Assembly: GCF_002797685.1 (NCBI RefSeq)
Contig: NZ_PGFH01000001.1
Span: forward strand, 372,001 to 436,000
DNA length: 64,000 bases
Source of the DNA: Salinibacterium amurskyense
Lineage (GTDB): Bacteria; Actinomycetota; Actinomycetes; Actinomycetales; Microbacteriaceae
Direction: 5' to 3'
Shown here: piece by piece, positions 15,574 through 24,900 of the stretch
How positions within the stretch are numbered: the stretch's first letter is position 1
How the letters are laid out: the number at the start of each line of letters is the position of its first letter
Position numbers and translations under genes: made by a program
Notes under the pieces: generated by a model
What the model saw: the letters and a program-made list of their open reading frames with translations, nothing else
The model's database searches: none
What the model was told of the DNA's origin: nothing

Positions 15574-17153
15574 GTGACGTTGTTGTAATTGGTGGCGGTA
15601 TTGCCGGGTTGGCGAGTGCGGCATTGCTCGCGAAAGAGGGTCACTCGGTCACGCTGCTTGAGGGGCGCCCCGAGGTGGGTGGCCGTGCTGGTTCGTGGGA
15701 ACACGAGGGTTTCCGTTTCGACACGGGCCCGTCGTGGTACTTGATGCCCGAGGTCTTTGACCACTTCTACAAGCTCATGGGCACGAGCGCCGCCGAGCAG
15801 CTCTCGCTCGTCACGCTTGACCCCGGTTACCGGGTGTACTTCGAGGGCGAGAAAGAGGCCCTCGATATCTCGACGGATCTCGAAGAGAACCTGGCGCTGT
15901 TCGAAAGCATTGAGCGCGGTTCGGGCGCCCGCATGCGCAAGTACTTGGCCTCGGCCGAAGACACGTACGAGCTCGCCAAGAAGTACTTTTTGTACACGAG
16001 CTTTGCCGACCTGCGCACGAGTGCAACGAAGGAGGTGCTCGCGAAAGCGGCACGCTTCATCCGGTTGCTCATTGAGCCGCTCTCCAAGCTCGTGGCCCGC
16101 ACGGTGAAAGACGATCGCCTGCGCAAAGTGCTCGGTTACCCGGCTGTGTTCCTCGGATCATCGCCGTACCTCACGCCGAGCATGTACCACCTCATGAGCC
16201 ACCTCGATCTATCGGATGGCGTGCTCTATCCCATGGGCGGCTTCACCCGGGTGATCGAAAGCATCGCCGACATTGCGCGCACGGCGGGCGTCGACATCCG
16301 CACCGACTCGAAGGTCACGCGCATCGTGACGGTCGATGGTGTCGCCACCGGCGTTGAATACACGGATGCCGCGGGCAAGTCCCACACGCTGCTGGCCGAC
16401 ACGGTCGTCTCGGCCGCCGATCTCCACCACACCGAAACCACCATGCTCGAGTCAAACGAGCAGACGTACCCTGCCGAGTACTGGGCCAAGAAAACTCCTG
16501 GCCCCAGTGCACTGCTGTTGTACTTGGGCGTCAAGGGCGAACTGCCTGAACTCGAGCACCACACGCTGCTGTTCATGAAGGACTGGCAAGAGGGTTTCGA
16601 GGCCATCTTCGGCCACGAGCCCAGCGTGCCCGAGCCGGCATCGCTCTACATTTGCAAGCCGAGTGGTGTTGACCCCAATGTGGCGCCCGAAGGCTACGAG
16701 AACGTGTTCGTGCTCGTGCCGATCCCGGCCGACCCCAGCATTGGTCACGGCGAGATCGATGGTGACGGTGATCCGCGAATCGAACAGCTCGCCGACAAGG
16801 TGATTGCTCAGATCAGTGACTGGACCGGCATCCCCGATCTCGCCGAGCGTGTGACTGTGCGTCGCACGATGGGCCCAGGCGACTTTGCCGATGACCTCAA
16901 CGCGTGGCGCGGGACCGCCCTCGGGCCAGCTCACACGCTCAAGCAGAGCGCGTTCTTCCGCGCCGGCAATGTGAGCAAGAAGGTCAAGGGGCTCTACTAC
17001 GTGGGTGGTTCGACCATCCCCGGCATCGGTCTGCCGATGTGTCTGATCAGTGCTGAAGTTCTCGTGAAGCGCCTGCGCGGCGACACTTCTGCCGGCCCGC
17101 TTGCCGAGCCGCTCATGCCCGTGGTTGCACCCCAGCCGAGGCCCTGGCCGTGA
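15570..17153 (+). CDS. crtI: Phytoene desaturase
   Basis: A 527-residue FAD enzyme that converts phytoene to lycopene. An N-terminal dinucleotide site (GGGIAGLASAALLAKEGHSVTLLEG) and the bacterial-type desaturase signature at the C-terminus (GLYYVGGSTIPGIGLPMCLISAEV) are plain. FDTGPSWYLMPEVF matches the CrtI N-terminal substrate region. It overlaps crtB by four bases and crtYe by four (GTGA). With an elongase and no beta-cyclase of the fused type downstream, lycopene is the expected product. Confidence 0.94.
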   Translation: MSDVVVIGGGIAGLASAALLAKEGHSVTLLEGRPEVGGRAGSWEHEGFRFDTGPSWYLMPEVFDHFYKLMGTSAAEQLSLVTLDPGYRVYFEGEKEALDISTDLEENLALFESIERGSGARMRKYLASAEDTYELAKKYFLYTSFADLRTSATKEVLAKAARFIRLLIEPLSKLVARTVKDDRLRKVLGYPAVFLGSSPYLTPSMYHLMSHLDLSDGVLYPMGGFTRVIESIADIARTAGVDIRTDSKVTRIVTVDGVATGVEYTDAAGKSHTLLADTVVSAADLHHTETTMLESNEQTYPAEYWAKKTPGPSALLLYLGVKGELPELEHHTLLFMKDWQEGFEAIFGHEPSVPEPASLYICKPSGVDPNVAPEGYENVFVLVPIPADPSIGHGEIDGDGDPRIEQLADKVIAQISDWTGIPDLAERVTVRRTMGPGDFADDLNAWRGTALGPAHTLKQSAFFRAGNVSKKVKGLYYVGGSTIPGIGLPMCLISAEVLVKRLRGDTSAGPLAEPLMPVVAPQPRPWP

Positions 17154-17482
17154 TCGTTCTCTACCTGCTCGCGCTTCTCATTTCGCTCACCGGCATGGTC
17201 GTTCTCGACCGTCGGTTCCGGTTGTTCTTTTGGCGAGACGCTCGTCGTGCCCGCATCGTATTACCCGTCGGGGTGCTCTTCTTTCTCGTCTGGGACCTGT
17301 TCGGTGTCGGCCTCGGAATCTTCTTCCGTGGCGAAACCGAGTTCATGACCGGGCTGCTGGTCGCCCCCGAGGTGCCGATCGAAGAAGTCTTCTTCCTCAC
17401 CCTGCTCTGCTACCTCACGATGAACGTCTACGGGGCACTCACGCGCGAACGCTCGGCGGCTACCGAGGGGAGCGCAGCATGA
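17150..17482 (+). CDS. crtYe: Lycopene cyclase subunit (CrtYe-like)
   Basis: A 110-residue membrane protein of the lycopene cyclase domain family with three helices. The motif PEVPIEEVFFLTLLCYLTMNVYG holds the conserved Glu pair of the family. In C50-carotenoid producers such as Corynebacterium this small protein pairs with CrtYf to cyclise the elongated C50 chain. GTG 17150 overlaps the crtI stop and its own stop overlaps crtYf. Ring type (epsilon or beta) cannot be decided by eye. Confidence 0.88.
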   Translation: MIVLYLLALLISLTGMVVLDRRFRLFFWRDARRARIVLPVGVLFFLVWDLFGVGLGIFFRGETEFMTGLLVAPEVPIEEVFFLTLLCYLTMNVYGALTRERSAATEGSAA

Positions 17483-17835
17483 CGTACTGGCTTCTCAACG
17501 CTGTGTTCTTGGCTCTCGTCGCGGCGCTCGTGATTGCCGCTGTGGCGCGGCGGCGCTCGCCGCAGTGGCGCGCCATCGCGATCACCATGGGCATCCTGCT
17601 CGTGATGACGGCCGTCTTCGACAACGTGATGATCTCCGTCGGCCTCGTCGGCTACAGCGCGGATGCCATCAGCGGCGCCTTCATCGGAGTCGCCCCGCTC
17701 GAAGACTTCGCCTACGCGGTCGCGGCCGTCGTGGCGCTGCCGTGCCTGTGGACGCTTCTGGGCTCGCGCACGCCGGCCGTTAGCTCTGCGGCCAGCCCCG
17801 ACATCCGCCCCGCTTCGGAGGATCGCCATGCTTAA
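17479..17835 (+). CDS. crtYf: Lycopene cyclase subunit (CrtYf-like)
   Basis: A 118-residue partner of CrtYe with three hydrophobic helices and the conserved segment GVAPLEDFAYAVAAV. ATG 17479 overlaps the crtYe stop as ATGA. The two short proteins together make one cyclase and neither is expected to work alone. The C-terminal tail is polar and overlaps the start of crtEb. Confidence 0.87.
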   Translation: MTYWLLNAVFLALVAALVIAAVARRRSPQWRAIAITMGILLVMTAVFDNVMISVGLVGYSADAISGAFIGVAPLEDFAYAVAAVVALPCLWTLLGSRTPAVSSAASPDIRPASEDRHA

Positions 17836-18685
17836 GGATCTGTTTCTCTCGTCGCGCCCGCTGAGCTGGGTCAACACCGCGTTCCCTTTCGCCGCGGCGT
17901 ACTACTTGACCACGGGCGCGATCGATCTCACGTTCGTGCTCGGCACGATCTTCTTCCTCGTGCCCTACAACCTGGCGATGTACGGCATCAACGACGTGTT
18001 CGACTACGAGTCCGACCTGCGCAACCCGCGCAAGGGTGGAGTTGAGGGCGCGCTTCTTGACCCGCGGATGCACCGGCCGACGCTCATCGCTGCCGCCGTC
18101 ACGACCATCCCGTTCCTGATCTATCTCGTGATCGTCGGCAATCCACTCTCGTGGCTCGTGTTGCTGATCAGCATGTTTGCCGTCGTTGCCTACTCAGCCA
18201 AGGGTTTGCGCTTCAAGGAGCGCCCGTTTCTCGACTCGCTCACCTCGAGCACCCACTTTGTTTCCCCCGCGATCTATGCGCTCGCTCTCACCGGGGCGGC
18301 GTTCACGCCTCAACTCTGGGCTGTTCTCGCCGCTTTCTTCCTCTGGGGCATCGCCTCGCACGCCTTCGGCGCCGTGCAAGACGTGGTGGCCGATCGTGCC
18401 GCAGACATCTCGTCCATCGCCACCGTGATTGGGGCGCGAGCCACCACCCGCTTCGCTGTTATTGCGTATCTTGCCGGCGGCATCCTGCTGCTGTTCTCGG
18501 CGTGGCCGGGCCCGCTCGCTGCCATTCTCGTGCTGCCCTACGCGGCGATGTGCGCGCCATTCTGGAACATCACGGATGCCACTGCCGAGTCAGCAAACCG
18601 TGGCTGGAAGAACTTCCTGGCCCTCAATTTCGTCACCGGATTCTTCGTGACGATGCTGCTCATCTGGTGGGCGTTCATCCGCTAG
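17828..18685 (+). CDS. crtEb: Lycopene elongase (UbiA-type prenyltransferase)
   Basis: A 285-residue polytopic prenyltransferase that adds C5 units to lycopene, leading to C50 carotenoids such as decaprenoxanthin or related pigments. The first Asp-rich motif NDVFDYESD and second motif (DVVADRAADISS) are those of the UbiA superfamily. GGAGG lies six bases before ATG 17828, inside the crtYf 3' end, so expression is coupled. Family assignment is firm; the exact end product depends on the cyclase. Confidence 0.9.
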   Translation: MLKDLFLSSRPLSWVNTAFPFAAAYYLTTGAIDLTFVLGTIFFLVPYNLAMYGINDVFDYESDLRNPRKGGVEGALLDPRMHRPTLIAAAVTTIPFLIYLVIVGNPLSWLVLLISMFAVVAYSAKGLRFKERPFLDSLTSSTHFVSPAIYALALTGAAFTPQLWAVLAAFFLWGIASHAFGAVQDVVADRAADISSIATVIGARATTRFAVIAYLAGGILLLFSAWPGPLAAILVLPYAAMCAPFWNITDATAESANRGWKNFLALNFVTGFFVTMLLIWWAFIR

Positions 18686-18706
18686 GCGGCGCCGTCGCCG
18701 GCAGCC

Positions 18707-19177
18707 CTACGGCCTCGGCGGCACGGCTCCATCGCGCTGGGCGCTCAGGTTCTTCGCCATCGTTTCGAGAACGGTGACCGTGGTCTGGTACTGCTCGTCC
18801 GTGACTCCGGCGATTGCCTTGGTGCGTTCGCCCGCGATCACCGCGGCGAGACGTTCCACTACGCCACGACCGCGTTCGGTGAGTTCGTAGAGCGAACCAT
18901 CGGTCGCGAGCCAGTCGCTTTCGACGAGTTCCTCCAGCGACTCCCGAGACGTCGTGTGCGCCTCAATGGAGGGTGGCGCCGTGCTGTTTTTAGGCATCAG
19001 GAAGGGCGCGATTTCGATGTCAAGGCGATCGATACCCGCGGGCCCCTTCATGAGGACGACGAGCAGCTGCCACTGGCGGCGGGTGATGCCGTGTTCTTCG
19101 AGGGTGATGGCGAAGAGGTCATCGATGATCCGATCGACTACCTTGACCCAGTAACTGATGGGTTGTTGCGTGTCCAT
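18707..19177 (-). CDS. MarR family transcriptional regulator
   Basis: A 156-residue winged-helix regulator (RRQWQLLVVLMKGP, then an SRESLEELVESDWLAT wing and YELTERGRGVVERLA). The usual recognition helix is degenerate in sequence but the length and tail fit MarR. It converges on the carotenoid operon. In Corynebacterium a MarR-type protein, CrtR, represses carotenoid genes, so a pigment role is plausible here, but that one is divergent from crtE while this one is not divergent from any crt gene. TAATGT stands six bases before the start codon, so its mRNA is probably leaderless. Confidence 0.75.
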   Translation of the reverse strand: MDTQQPISYWVKVVDRIIDDLFAITLEEHGITRRQWQLLVVLMKGPAGIDRLDIEIAPFLMPKNSTAPPSIEAHTTSRESLEELVESDWLATDGSLYELTERGRGVVERLAAVIAGERTKAIAGVTDEQYQTTVTVLETMAKNLSAQRDGAVPPRP

Positions 19178-19183
19178 AAACCG

Positions 19184-19189
19184 ACATTA
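19184..19189 (-). promoter_or_regulatory. Putative -10 box (TAATGT) of a leaderless promoter
   Basis: Read on the minus strand, TAATGT ends six bases before the MarR start codon at 19177. Confidence 0.45.
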
Positions 19190-19198
19190 CTCCTGTTT

Positions 19199-20002
19199 TT
19201 AGTACACGAAGCCGAGTTCCTCGGGGTAGTCGCCCAGCGCCGTCAGCTGCGTTGCGGCCTGCTGCAAGTGGGCCAGAGCAAGGCCGAGAGTGCGAGGACC
19301 AAAGCTGACCCGAGCAACACCCAACTCGGCCAGCCGCGTCAGCGGAATATAGCCAGCCCCACCGATCACTGAGATGGGCCCGTCAATCTGCCCGATCGCC
19401 TGAGCAACCATCTGCTCGTCAGCAAGCCCGAGTACAAAGATGCAGTCGGCGCCCGCTGCGAGGTAGGAGTTCGCGCGGGTGACCATGTCATCCCACTCGC
19501 CACCGCCGGCGAGAACGTCGACGCGCGCGTTGATCGCGATGGGCACACCCGTCGCCTGCGCGGCCGCCCGAGCTGCGACGACCCGAGCGGTGGCATGGCT
19601 GAGGTCGAAGAGTGGAGCTTTGGCCGGGCCTGAGCTGTCTTCGATGTTCAGTCCGGATGCTCCTGCCGCGATCAATCGTTCGACATTGGCTTGCACGCCG
19701 GCGGCATCCAAGGCGTAGCCCTTCTCGAAGTCGACGGAGACAGGAATCTCCACGGCGTTGCAGATGATGGATGCGGCGTCGAGGGCTTGCTCCACCGTGA
19801 GGCCTTCGCCGTCGGCCACGCCGTGCGCGAAGCTCACCGCGTGGCTCGCGGTGGCGAGGGCGCGCACTCCGGGGGCTTCGGCAACGATGCGGGCAGTGAT
19901 GGCATCCCACACGTTGGAAACAATGAGCGGCGTTCCCGGCACGTGAAGTGAGCGCAGCAGTTCGGCGCGAGTGGCGGGGGAGGCGGGGGTGGTTTCGGTC
20001 AT
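19199..20002 (-). CDS. Isocitrate lyase/PEP mutase family protein
   Basis: A 267-residue TIM-barrel protein of the PEP mutase/isocitrate lyase superfamily. Visible are the VSNVWDAITARI opening, the substrate-binding ATASHAVSFAHG stretch, VSVDFEKGYALD where the family has its metal-binding acids, and GLNIEDSSGPAKAPL. It lacks the KKCGH motif of true isocitrate lyase, so it is probably a C-C or C-P lyase of another 2-hydroxy or phosphono acid; the substrate is unknown. Start at 20002 has GGAGG 11 bases upstream; an in-frame GTG at 20035 is possible but has no ribosome binding site. Confidence 0.82.
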   Translation of the reverse strand: MTETTPASPATRAELLRSLHVPGTPLIVSNVWDAITARIVAEAPGVRALATASHAVSFAHGVADGEGLTVEQALDAASIICNAVEIPVSVDFEKGYALDAAGVQANVERLIAAGASGLNIEDSSGPAKAPLFDLSHATARVVAARAAAQATGVPIAINARVDVLAGGGEWDDMVTRANSYLAAGADCIFVLGLADEQMVAQAIGQIDGPISVIGGAGYIPLTRLAELGVARVSFGPRTLGLALAHLQQAATQLTALGDYPEELGFVY

Positions 20003-20094
20003 GAGCCCAGCATCCTCCGCGTGAGCGCTGGGCACCAGTGATTTTCAGACGCGACCAGCAAACTCTCGGAAAAGCGAGCGGTCGCCGACGTGAA

Positions 20095-21552
20095 CTAGTC
20101 GATCACCGACTGCTTGGCCTTCACCGGCAGCATGAGCACGAGGCCCGCGAGCAGCACGATCACGATGCCGATGATGCCGAAGCGGGTATCGCCCGTCATC
20201 GCCACGAAGAGCGTGAAAAGTCCGGGAGCCAAGAAGCTCACGGCGCGACCCGTGGTGGCGTAGAGGCCGAAGATCTCGCCTTCGCGGCCGACGGGCGTGA
20301 TGCGCGCCAAGAAGCTGCGGCTTGCGGCCTGCACCGGACCAACAAAGAGGGTCAAGAAGAGTCCGGCGATCCAGAACCCGGTCTTGGCGTCGCCGACCAA
20401 GAGCACAGCGAGGCCGGCGAGCACGAGACCGATGAGGGAGCCGATGATCACGTTCTTGGCTCCGAGCTTGTCGTCGAGCCATCCGCCAATAAAGGTTCCG
20501 ATGCCGGCGACGAGGTTAGCGGCTACCGCGAAGTAGATGACCTCGCTGGGGCTGAAGCCGAAGACCTGCGCGGCGATGATCGCACCGAAAGTGAAGACGG
20601 CAGCGAGGCCATCGCGGAACACCGCGCTCGCGAGCAAGAACATGAGCACCTGCGGGCTCTTCTTAGCAAGAGTCTTGATGGTGCCGAAAAGTTTGGCGTA
20701 GCTGGCGAAGAAGCTCACGCGGTTCTCACGGGCGCCGGCGGGGATCTCGGGAACCGCGATCAGAACCGGGATCGCGAAGATGGCGAACCACGCTGCCGAA
20801 GCAAGAACGGCGTAGCGGATGTCGAGCGCTCCGCCTTCAGTGCCGGAGGGTGCGTTCAGCAGGCCGCTGCCGGTTTCGCTTCCAAAGTCTTGGATAAACA
20901 GCACGAGCAGGATGATCAGCAGAACGATGCCGCCGATGTAGCCCATGCCCCAGCCGAAGCCCGAGACGCGGCCGACGGTCTTGGGCGTGGAGACCTGCAC
21001 GAGCATTGCGTTGTAGTTGACGCTCGCAAACTCGAAGAAGATGTTGCCAGCGGCGAGGAGTGCAGCACCGAGGTAGATGTAGGACGGCACCGGCGCGACG
21101 AAGAACATGGCGCCCATGGCGACCACGACGAGCCCGGTGTTGATCGCGAGCCACAGCTTGCGGCGACCGGAGCCGTCAGAGCGCTGGCCCAAAATTGGCG
21201 CCAGGATGGCGACGAGGATGCCCGCAATCGTGAGTGCACCGGAGATGACAGTCGTGTTGTTGGCTTTAGCAAGAACCAGTGCCGGGTTCTTCTCATCATC
21301 GCCCGCCGCGGCGACGATCTCGGGGTCAATAAAGAGCCCGCTCGCGAGGTACGTGCTGAAGACAAAAGTGGTAACGACGGCGTTGAAGGCGGCCGAGCCC
21401 CAGTCCCACAGTGCCCAGGCGCGAACGCGGCTCTTAGGAATGGTGGCATCTGCAATGAGCCCCTGGCCCACGGTGCCGATTGCGCGCGTGTTTGAGACGC
21501 GCGGAACGGCGGGAGTTCTGGGGGCGTCGTTGTCGCCAGTGTTGTCCGTCAT
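20095..21552 (-). CDS. MFS transporter, UMF1 (Atg22-like) family
   Basis: A 485-residue transporter with about 12 helices. The opening WALWDWGSAAFNAVVTTFVFSTYL is the hallmark of the UMF1/Atg22 family, and SDGSGRRKLWL is the MFS motif A after helix 2-3. Yeast Atg22 exports amino acids from the vacuole; bacterial substrates are not known. TAGCCT lies six bases before the start codon, giving another leaderless promoter. It is transcribed away from the large surface-protein gene. Confidence 0.87.
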   Translation of the reverse strand: MTDNTGDNDAPRTPAVPRVSNTRAIGTVGQGLIADATIPKSRVRAWALWDWGSAAFNAVVTTFVFSTYLASGLFIDPEIVAAAGDDEKNPALVLAKANNTTVISGALTIAGILVAILAPILGQRSDGSGRRKLWLAINTGLVVVAMGAMFFVAPVPSYIYLGAALLAAGNIFFEFASVNYNAMLVQVSTPKTVGRVSGFGWGMGYIGGIVLLIILLVLFIQDFGSETGSGLLNAPSGTEGGALDIRYAVLASAAWFAIFAIPVLIAVPEIPAGARENRVSFFASYAKLFGTIKTLAKKSPQVLMFLLASAVFRDGLAAVFTFGAIIAAQVFGFSPSEVIYFAVAANLVAGIGTFIGGWLDDKLGAKNVIIGSLIGLVLAGLAVLLVGDAKTGFWIAGLFLTLFVGPVQAASRSFLARITPVGREGEIFGLYATTGRAVSFLAPGLFTLFVAMTGDTRFGIIGIVIVLLAGLVLMLPVKAKQSVID

Positions 21553-21558
21553 GCGAAC

Positions 21559-21564
21559 AGGCTA
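21559..21564 (-). promoter_or_regulatory. Putative -10 box (TAGCCT) of a leaderless promoter
   Basis: On the minus strand TAGCCT ends six bases before the UMF1 start codon at 21552. Confidence 0.45.
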
Positions 21565-21735
21565 GTGGTGTGCGGTAAACAATGGGGGCTGATGGCGCAG
21601 CAATCTGCGAGTGAGAAAAAGTTCTTTCGAATTCCACGACCCTGCTCGCGCACTCACACAGACCCACATCCGCACGTTTCCGGGGCTGTCAGCGCTTGGG
21701 GGGACAAAATGGGGGACATAGACAGAACGTTTCAC

Positions 21736-21887
21736 CCGCCTACTAGGGCTACAGGCGGTTGTAGGACCTGACGTACCGTGGTGCACGGTGTTACAAATCT
21801 GTCCTCCCTATGGAGGACTACCCGGTAACACCACAATCCCGACAACACCCGAATTATCTACGGCCTACACCCGAATCTAGGTAGGCC
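21736..21887 (+). promoter_or_regulatory. Hairpin-rich leader or operator region before the giant surface-protein gene
   Basis: The 363-bp gap between the two divergent genes has no protein-coding ORF I can support, but its downstream half is packed with inverted repeats. CCGCCT/AGGCGG (21736-21758) competes with CTACA/TGTAG (21749-21764). ACCGTG/CACGGT (21775-21789) overlaps the left arm of GGTGTTAC/GTAACACC (21787-21794 and 21825-21832), which encloses GTCCTCC/GGAGGAC (21801-21818). GGCCTAC/GTAGGCC (21862-21887) sits 28 bases before the start codon. These could be mutually exclusive RNA stems in a 5' leader or DNA operators. I recognise no known riboswitch class. Confidence 0.5.
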
Positions 21888-21915
21888 CTAGGTCAATCTT
21901 TAAGGCTCTTACCCC

Positions 21916-24900
21916 GTGAAGTTTTTGCTGCGCTCTTTGCTCATTGCTGCCCTCTTGGCCGCTGGAATTACGGTTCCCGCCACGGTAGCTACCGCCGCCG
22001 GTACGCCGGATGTCGAACTCACTCGACAGGTGAGCGCCTCGACGCTCTACGGCAGCGACGTTTCGGTGACGCTCTCCGCGCAGCAGACCTCGGGAAGCAA
22101 CGCCTATAACTTGACCTTCACCGATGTGTTGCCTGCGGGGGCAACCCTCGAAGACTCCACCTACCCGGTGAGTGAAACCATCGCGCTGGCGGGCGGCGCG
22201 ACCAAGCTCATCTGGAACAACGTGGCAGACCTCTCGTCGGGAGTCGTCGTGCCACTGACCTACTCGTTCTCCTACAACACAACCACCTACGACGTCGGCG
22301 ATAGCTTCACGAGCGAAGCCGAGGCGTTCGTCAACTCGAACCCTCGCGTACTCGTCAAGTTCAACCCGACCACGGGCAACGTCATCACGAGCAGCCGCAC
22401 GGGTTGGGATGCCGCGGAGTCGACGACTCTTCTCGTTCCCTTCGTTCTCGACAAGGCAGAGCCCAGCACTGAGGCTGAACTGCAGCGCGGTGTGCACGAC
22501 AACAAGACCGTTTACACGCTGACGATCACGAACAACAGTGTCAACGACTCCACCAACTTCTCGATCACTGACTACTTGCCTGCTGGCCTCGAGTTCCTCG
22601 GCTGCAGCAACCAGGACAATAGCGCTGCAGCAACCGAGGAGTACCCGGGTTCGGGCCGCATCGATGACACCCCGCTTCCCGCGACCGTGGACTGCGCCGG
22701 ATTCGTCCCGACCTCCGAAACCGTCACGGTTGACCCCGACGGCAGCGGCCCACTGCCCAACGACGTGTACACCAAGGTCGACTGGACGTCGCTCGGCACG
22801 ATCGCTGCTGGTGACACCCTGACGATCAAGTACGCCGCCGCTATCCCGCTGCGCGAGAACGTTGACATCGACGGCGAAGCCACCGCAAACCTCGACAACA
22901 ACACCGGCGACCTCACCGAAGATGAGCAGTCGCTCACCAACTACGCGGTTGCGACCGGCACGTACGGCGGCACCGTCTACACGGATGACGCCTCGGCGAC
23001 GATCACCGCTGAAGACGTTGCTATCCAGAAGAGTGCTGACGAGACATCCATCTCGCAGGGCGCGACGACCGTGTGGACGCTCTCGTTCCAGTCGTCTGAA
23101 TATGCTCTGTCGACGAGCATCATCACCGTGACCGACACGATTCCGGATGGCCTCGACTACGTCTCGAGCTCGCTCGCCCCGGAGTCCGTTGTCACCAGCC
23201 AGGCGGATGGCACGATCACCGTCACGTGGGATGCCGACGCATTCGCCGCAGCATCCGACTCGGGCGAGATTACTGTGACGACCCAGACGCGCGAAAACTA
23301 CCGCAATGGCGGCGGTCCGGTCAGCTCGAACGACTCGTGGACCAACAGCGTCGACCTCAGCGCCACCGCGACAATTATCACCGCGAACGACGGGAGCACT
23401 TCTGAGCTGCCCGTTGTTGATGACTCGAGCGCCGGCCAAACTGCCCGCGGCATTGAGATCGACAAGAAGGTCGCCGAGCCCGCCTCGATCGCGACCACTT
23501 GTGCCGACGCGACTGGCCTGAGCTTCAGCGACACCGTCACGGGCCCCTTCCACCCCGGCGACCGCGTTTGCTACGAACTGACCGTGACCTTCCCGGGCAG
23601 CCTCGACACCCTTGACAATCAGGTCAATGACTTCCTGCCCGCAGGTTTCACGTATGAAAGCTTCGAATACACCGCGGTCAGCACGGTTACTGACACCGAC
23701 GGCGTCACGTTCACCAACATCGCTGGTGACCCGCTCCTCACCTGGAACATCGGCGACGTGGATGCGGCAACGGTCTTCCAAGTTCTCGTCACGGCCAAGA
23801 TCACTGATCCGGCCGCGATCGCCGACGGTGACATCACCGCCAACATCATGAAGATGACGTACGAGAACACGGCAGGAAATGTGTTCCAGCTGCGGGACCA
23901 GGCCGACACTCTTGTTGAGAAGCCGATCGTCACGCTCAGCAAGGGCATCACGCACCTCAACACGGACGCAGTCAACAACGGCCCGCTCGACACCCTCACG
24001 GTGCAAGCAACGGATCGCGTGACCTATGCGGTGGTTGTGACCAACAGCGGAAGCCAAGACGCCGATGATGTTTCGGTACGCGACAACCTTCCCACGCTCT
24101 TGGAGTGCTCGGATCTTCAGAACATCAGCGACTCCGGCGTCTGTGGCGCCAACCCGTCACTGCCGCGTTCGATCGAATGGACGATTCCTTCGTTGGATGC
24201 TGGAGACTCTTACACGGTCACCTATGACGTCATTACTCCCGCAGACTCTTCCGCTGGAGACACCTTCCTCAACACCGCCGGTGTTCGCACCTACGACGCC
24301 GTAACGAACACGGGTGACCCGCAGGTTTACGTTCCGGTCAACAACATCGATCCCACGCTTGAAGATGACGCGAACAGCGTCGAGGCGAAGGACACCGCGA
24401 GCACAAACCTGCGCCGCCCCACCCTCGTGAAGACGGCAACGACGTCGATCACCGAGTCGGGCAACAACGCGGCCGGACAGGCCACCGTCGGTGAGACAGT
24501 CACCTACTCCGTAACGACCACGATTCCTCAGGGCTCGACGGTGTACGTAAACCCGACCGTTACTGACGTAGTCAACAGTCGTTACGAGATCATCGGAACG
24601 CCCACGTTCACGGTCAACGGTGGAGCGTCGCAAAACGCAACCGTCACCGGCCAGACCGTGCGCGCACTCATCGGTGCTAACTACATCAACCCTGCTAACA
24701 GTGGGGATGACGATGTCATCCTTTCTATTACCGTTCGCGTTCTCGACGCTGCCAATGTCACCCGCGGCACCGGAATCACGAACACCGCGACGCTCACATG
24801 GGAGCGTGTCAACGGAACCGCTGACTCGGAGCAAAGTAACAGGACGACCACGCGTGTCGTCGAGCCCGACATCAACATCACCAAGAAGAGCAACGCCGTT

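Noticed and set aside
20038-21495. 485-codon plus-strand ORF opposite the UMF1 transporter
   Set aside because: Its translation is charged and repetitive with no fold signature, while the minus strand is a clear 12-helix transporter.
21553-21915. Known riboswitch (c-di-AMP, c-di-GMP or similar)
   Set aside because: The region is full of hairpins but I could match it to no known consensus, so it is reported only as an unassigned structured leader.
21877-24057. 726-codon minus-strand ORF opposite the giant surface-protein gene
   Set aside because: It is in the shadow of a clear multi-domain protein, has no recognisable domain and no ribosome binding site; long antisense ORFs are expected opposite GC-rich genes.
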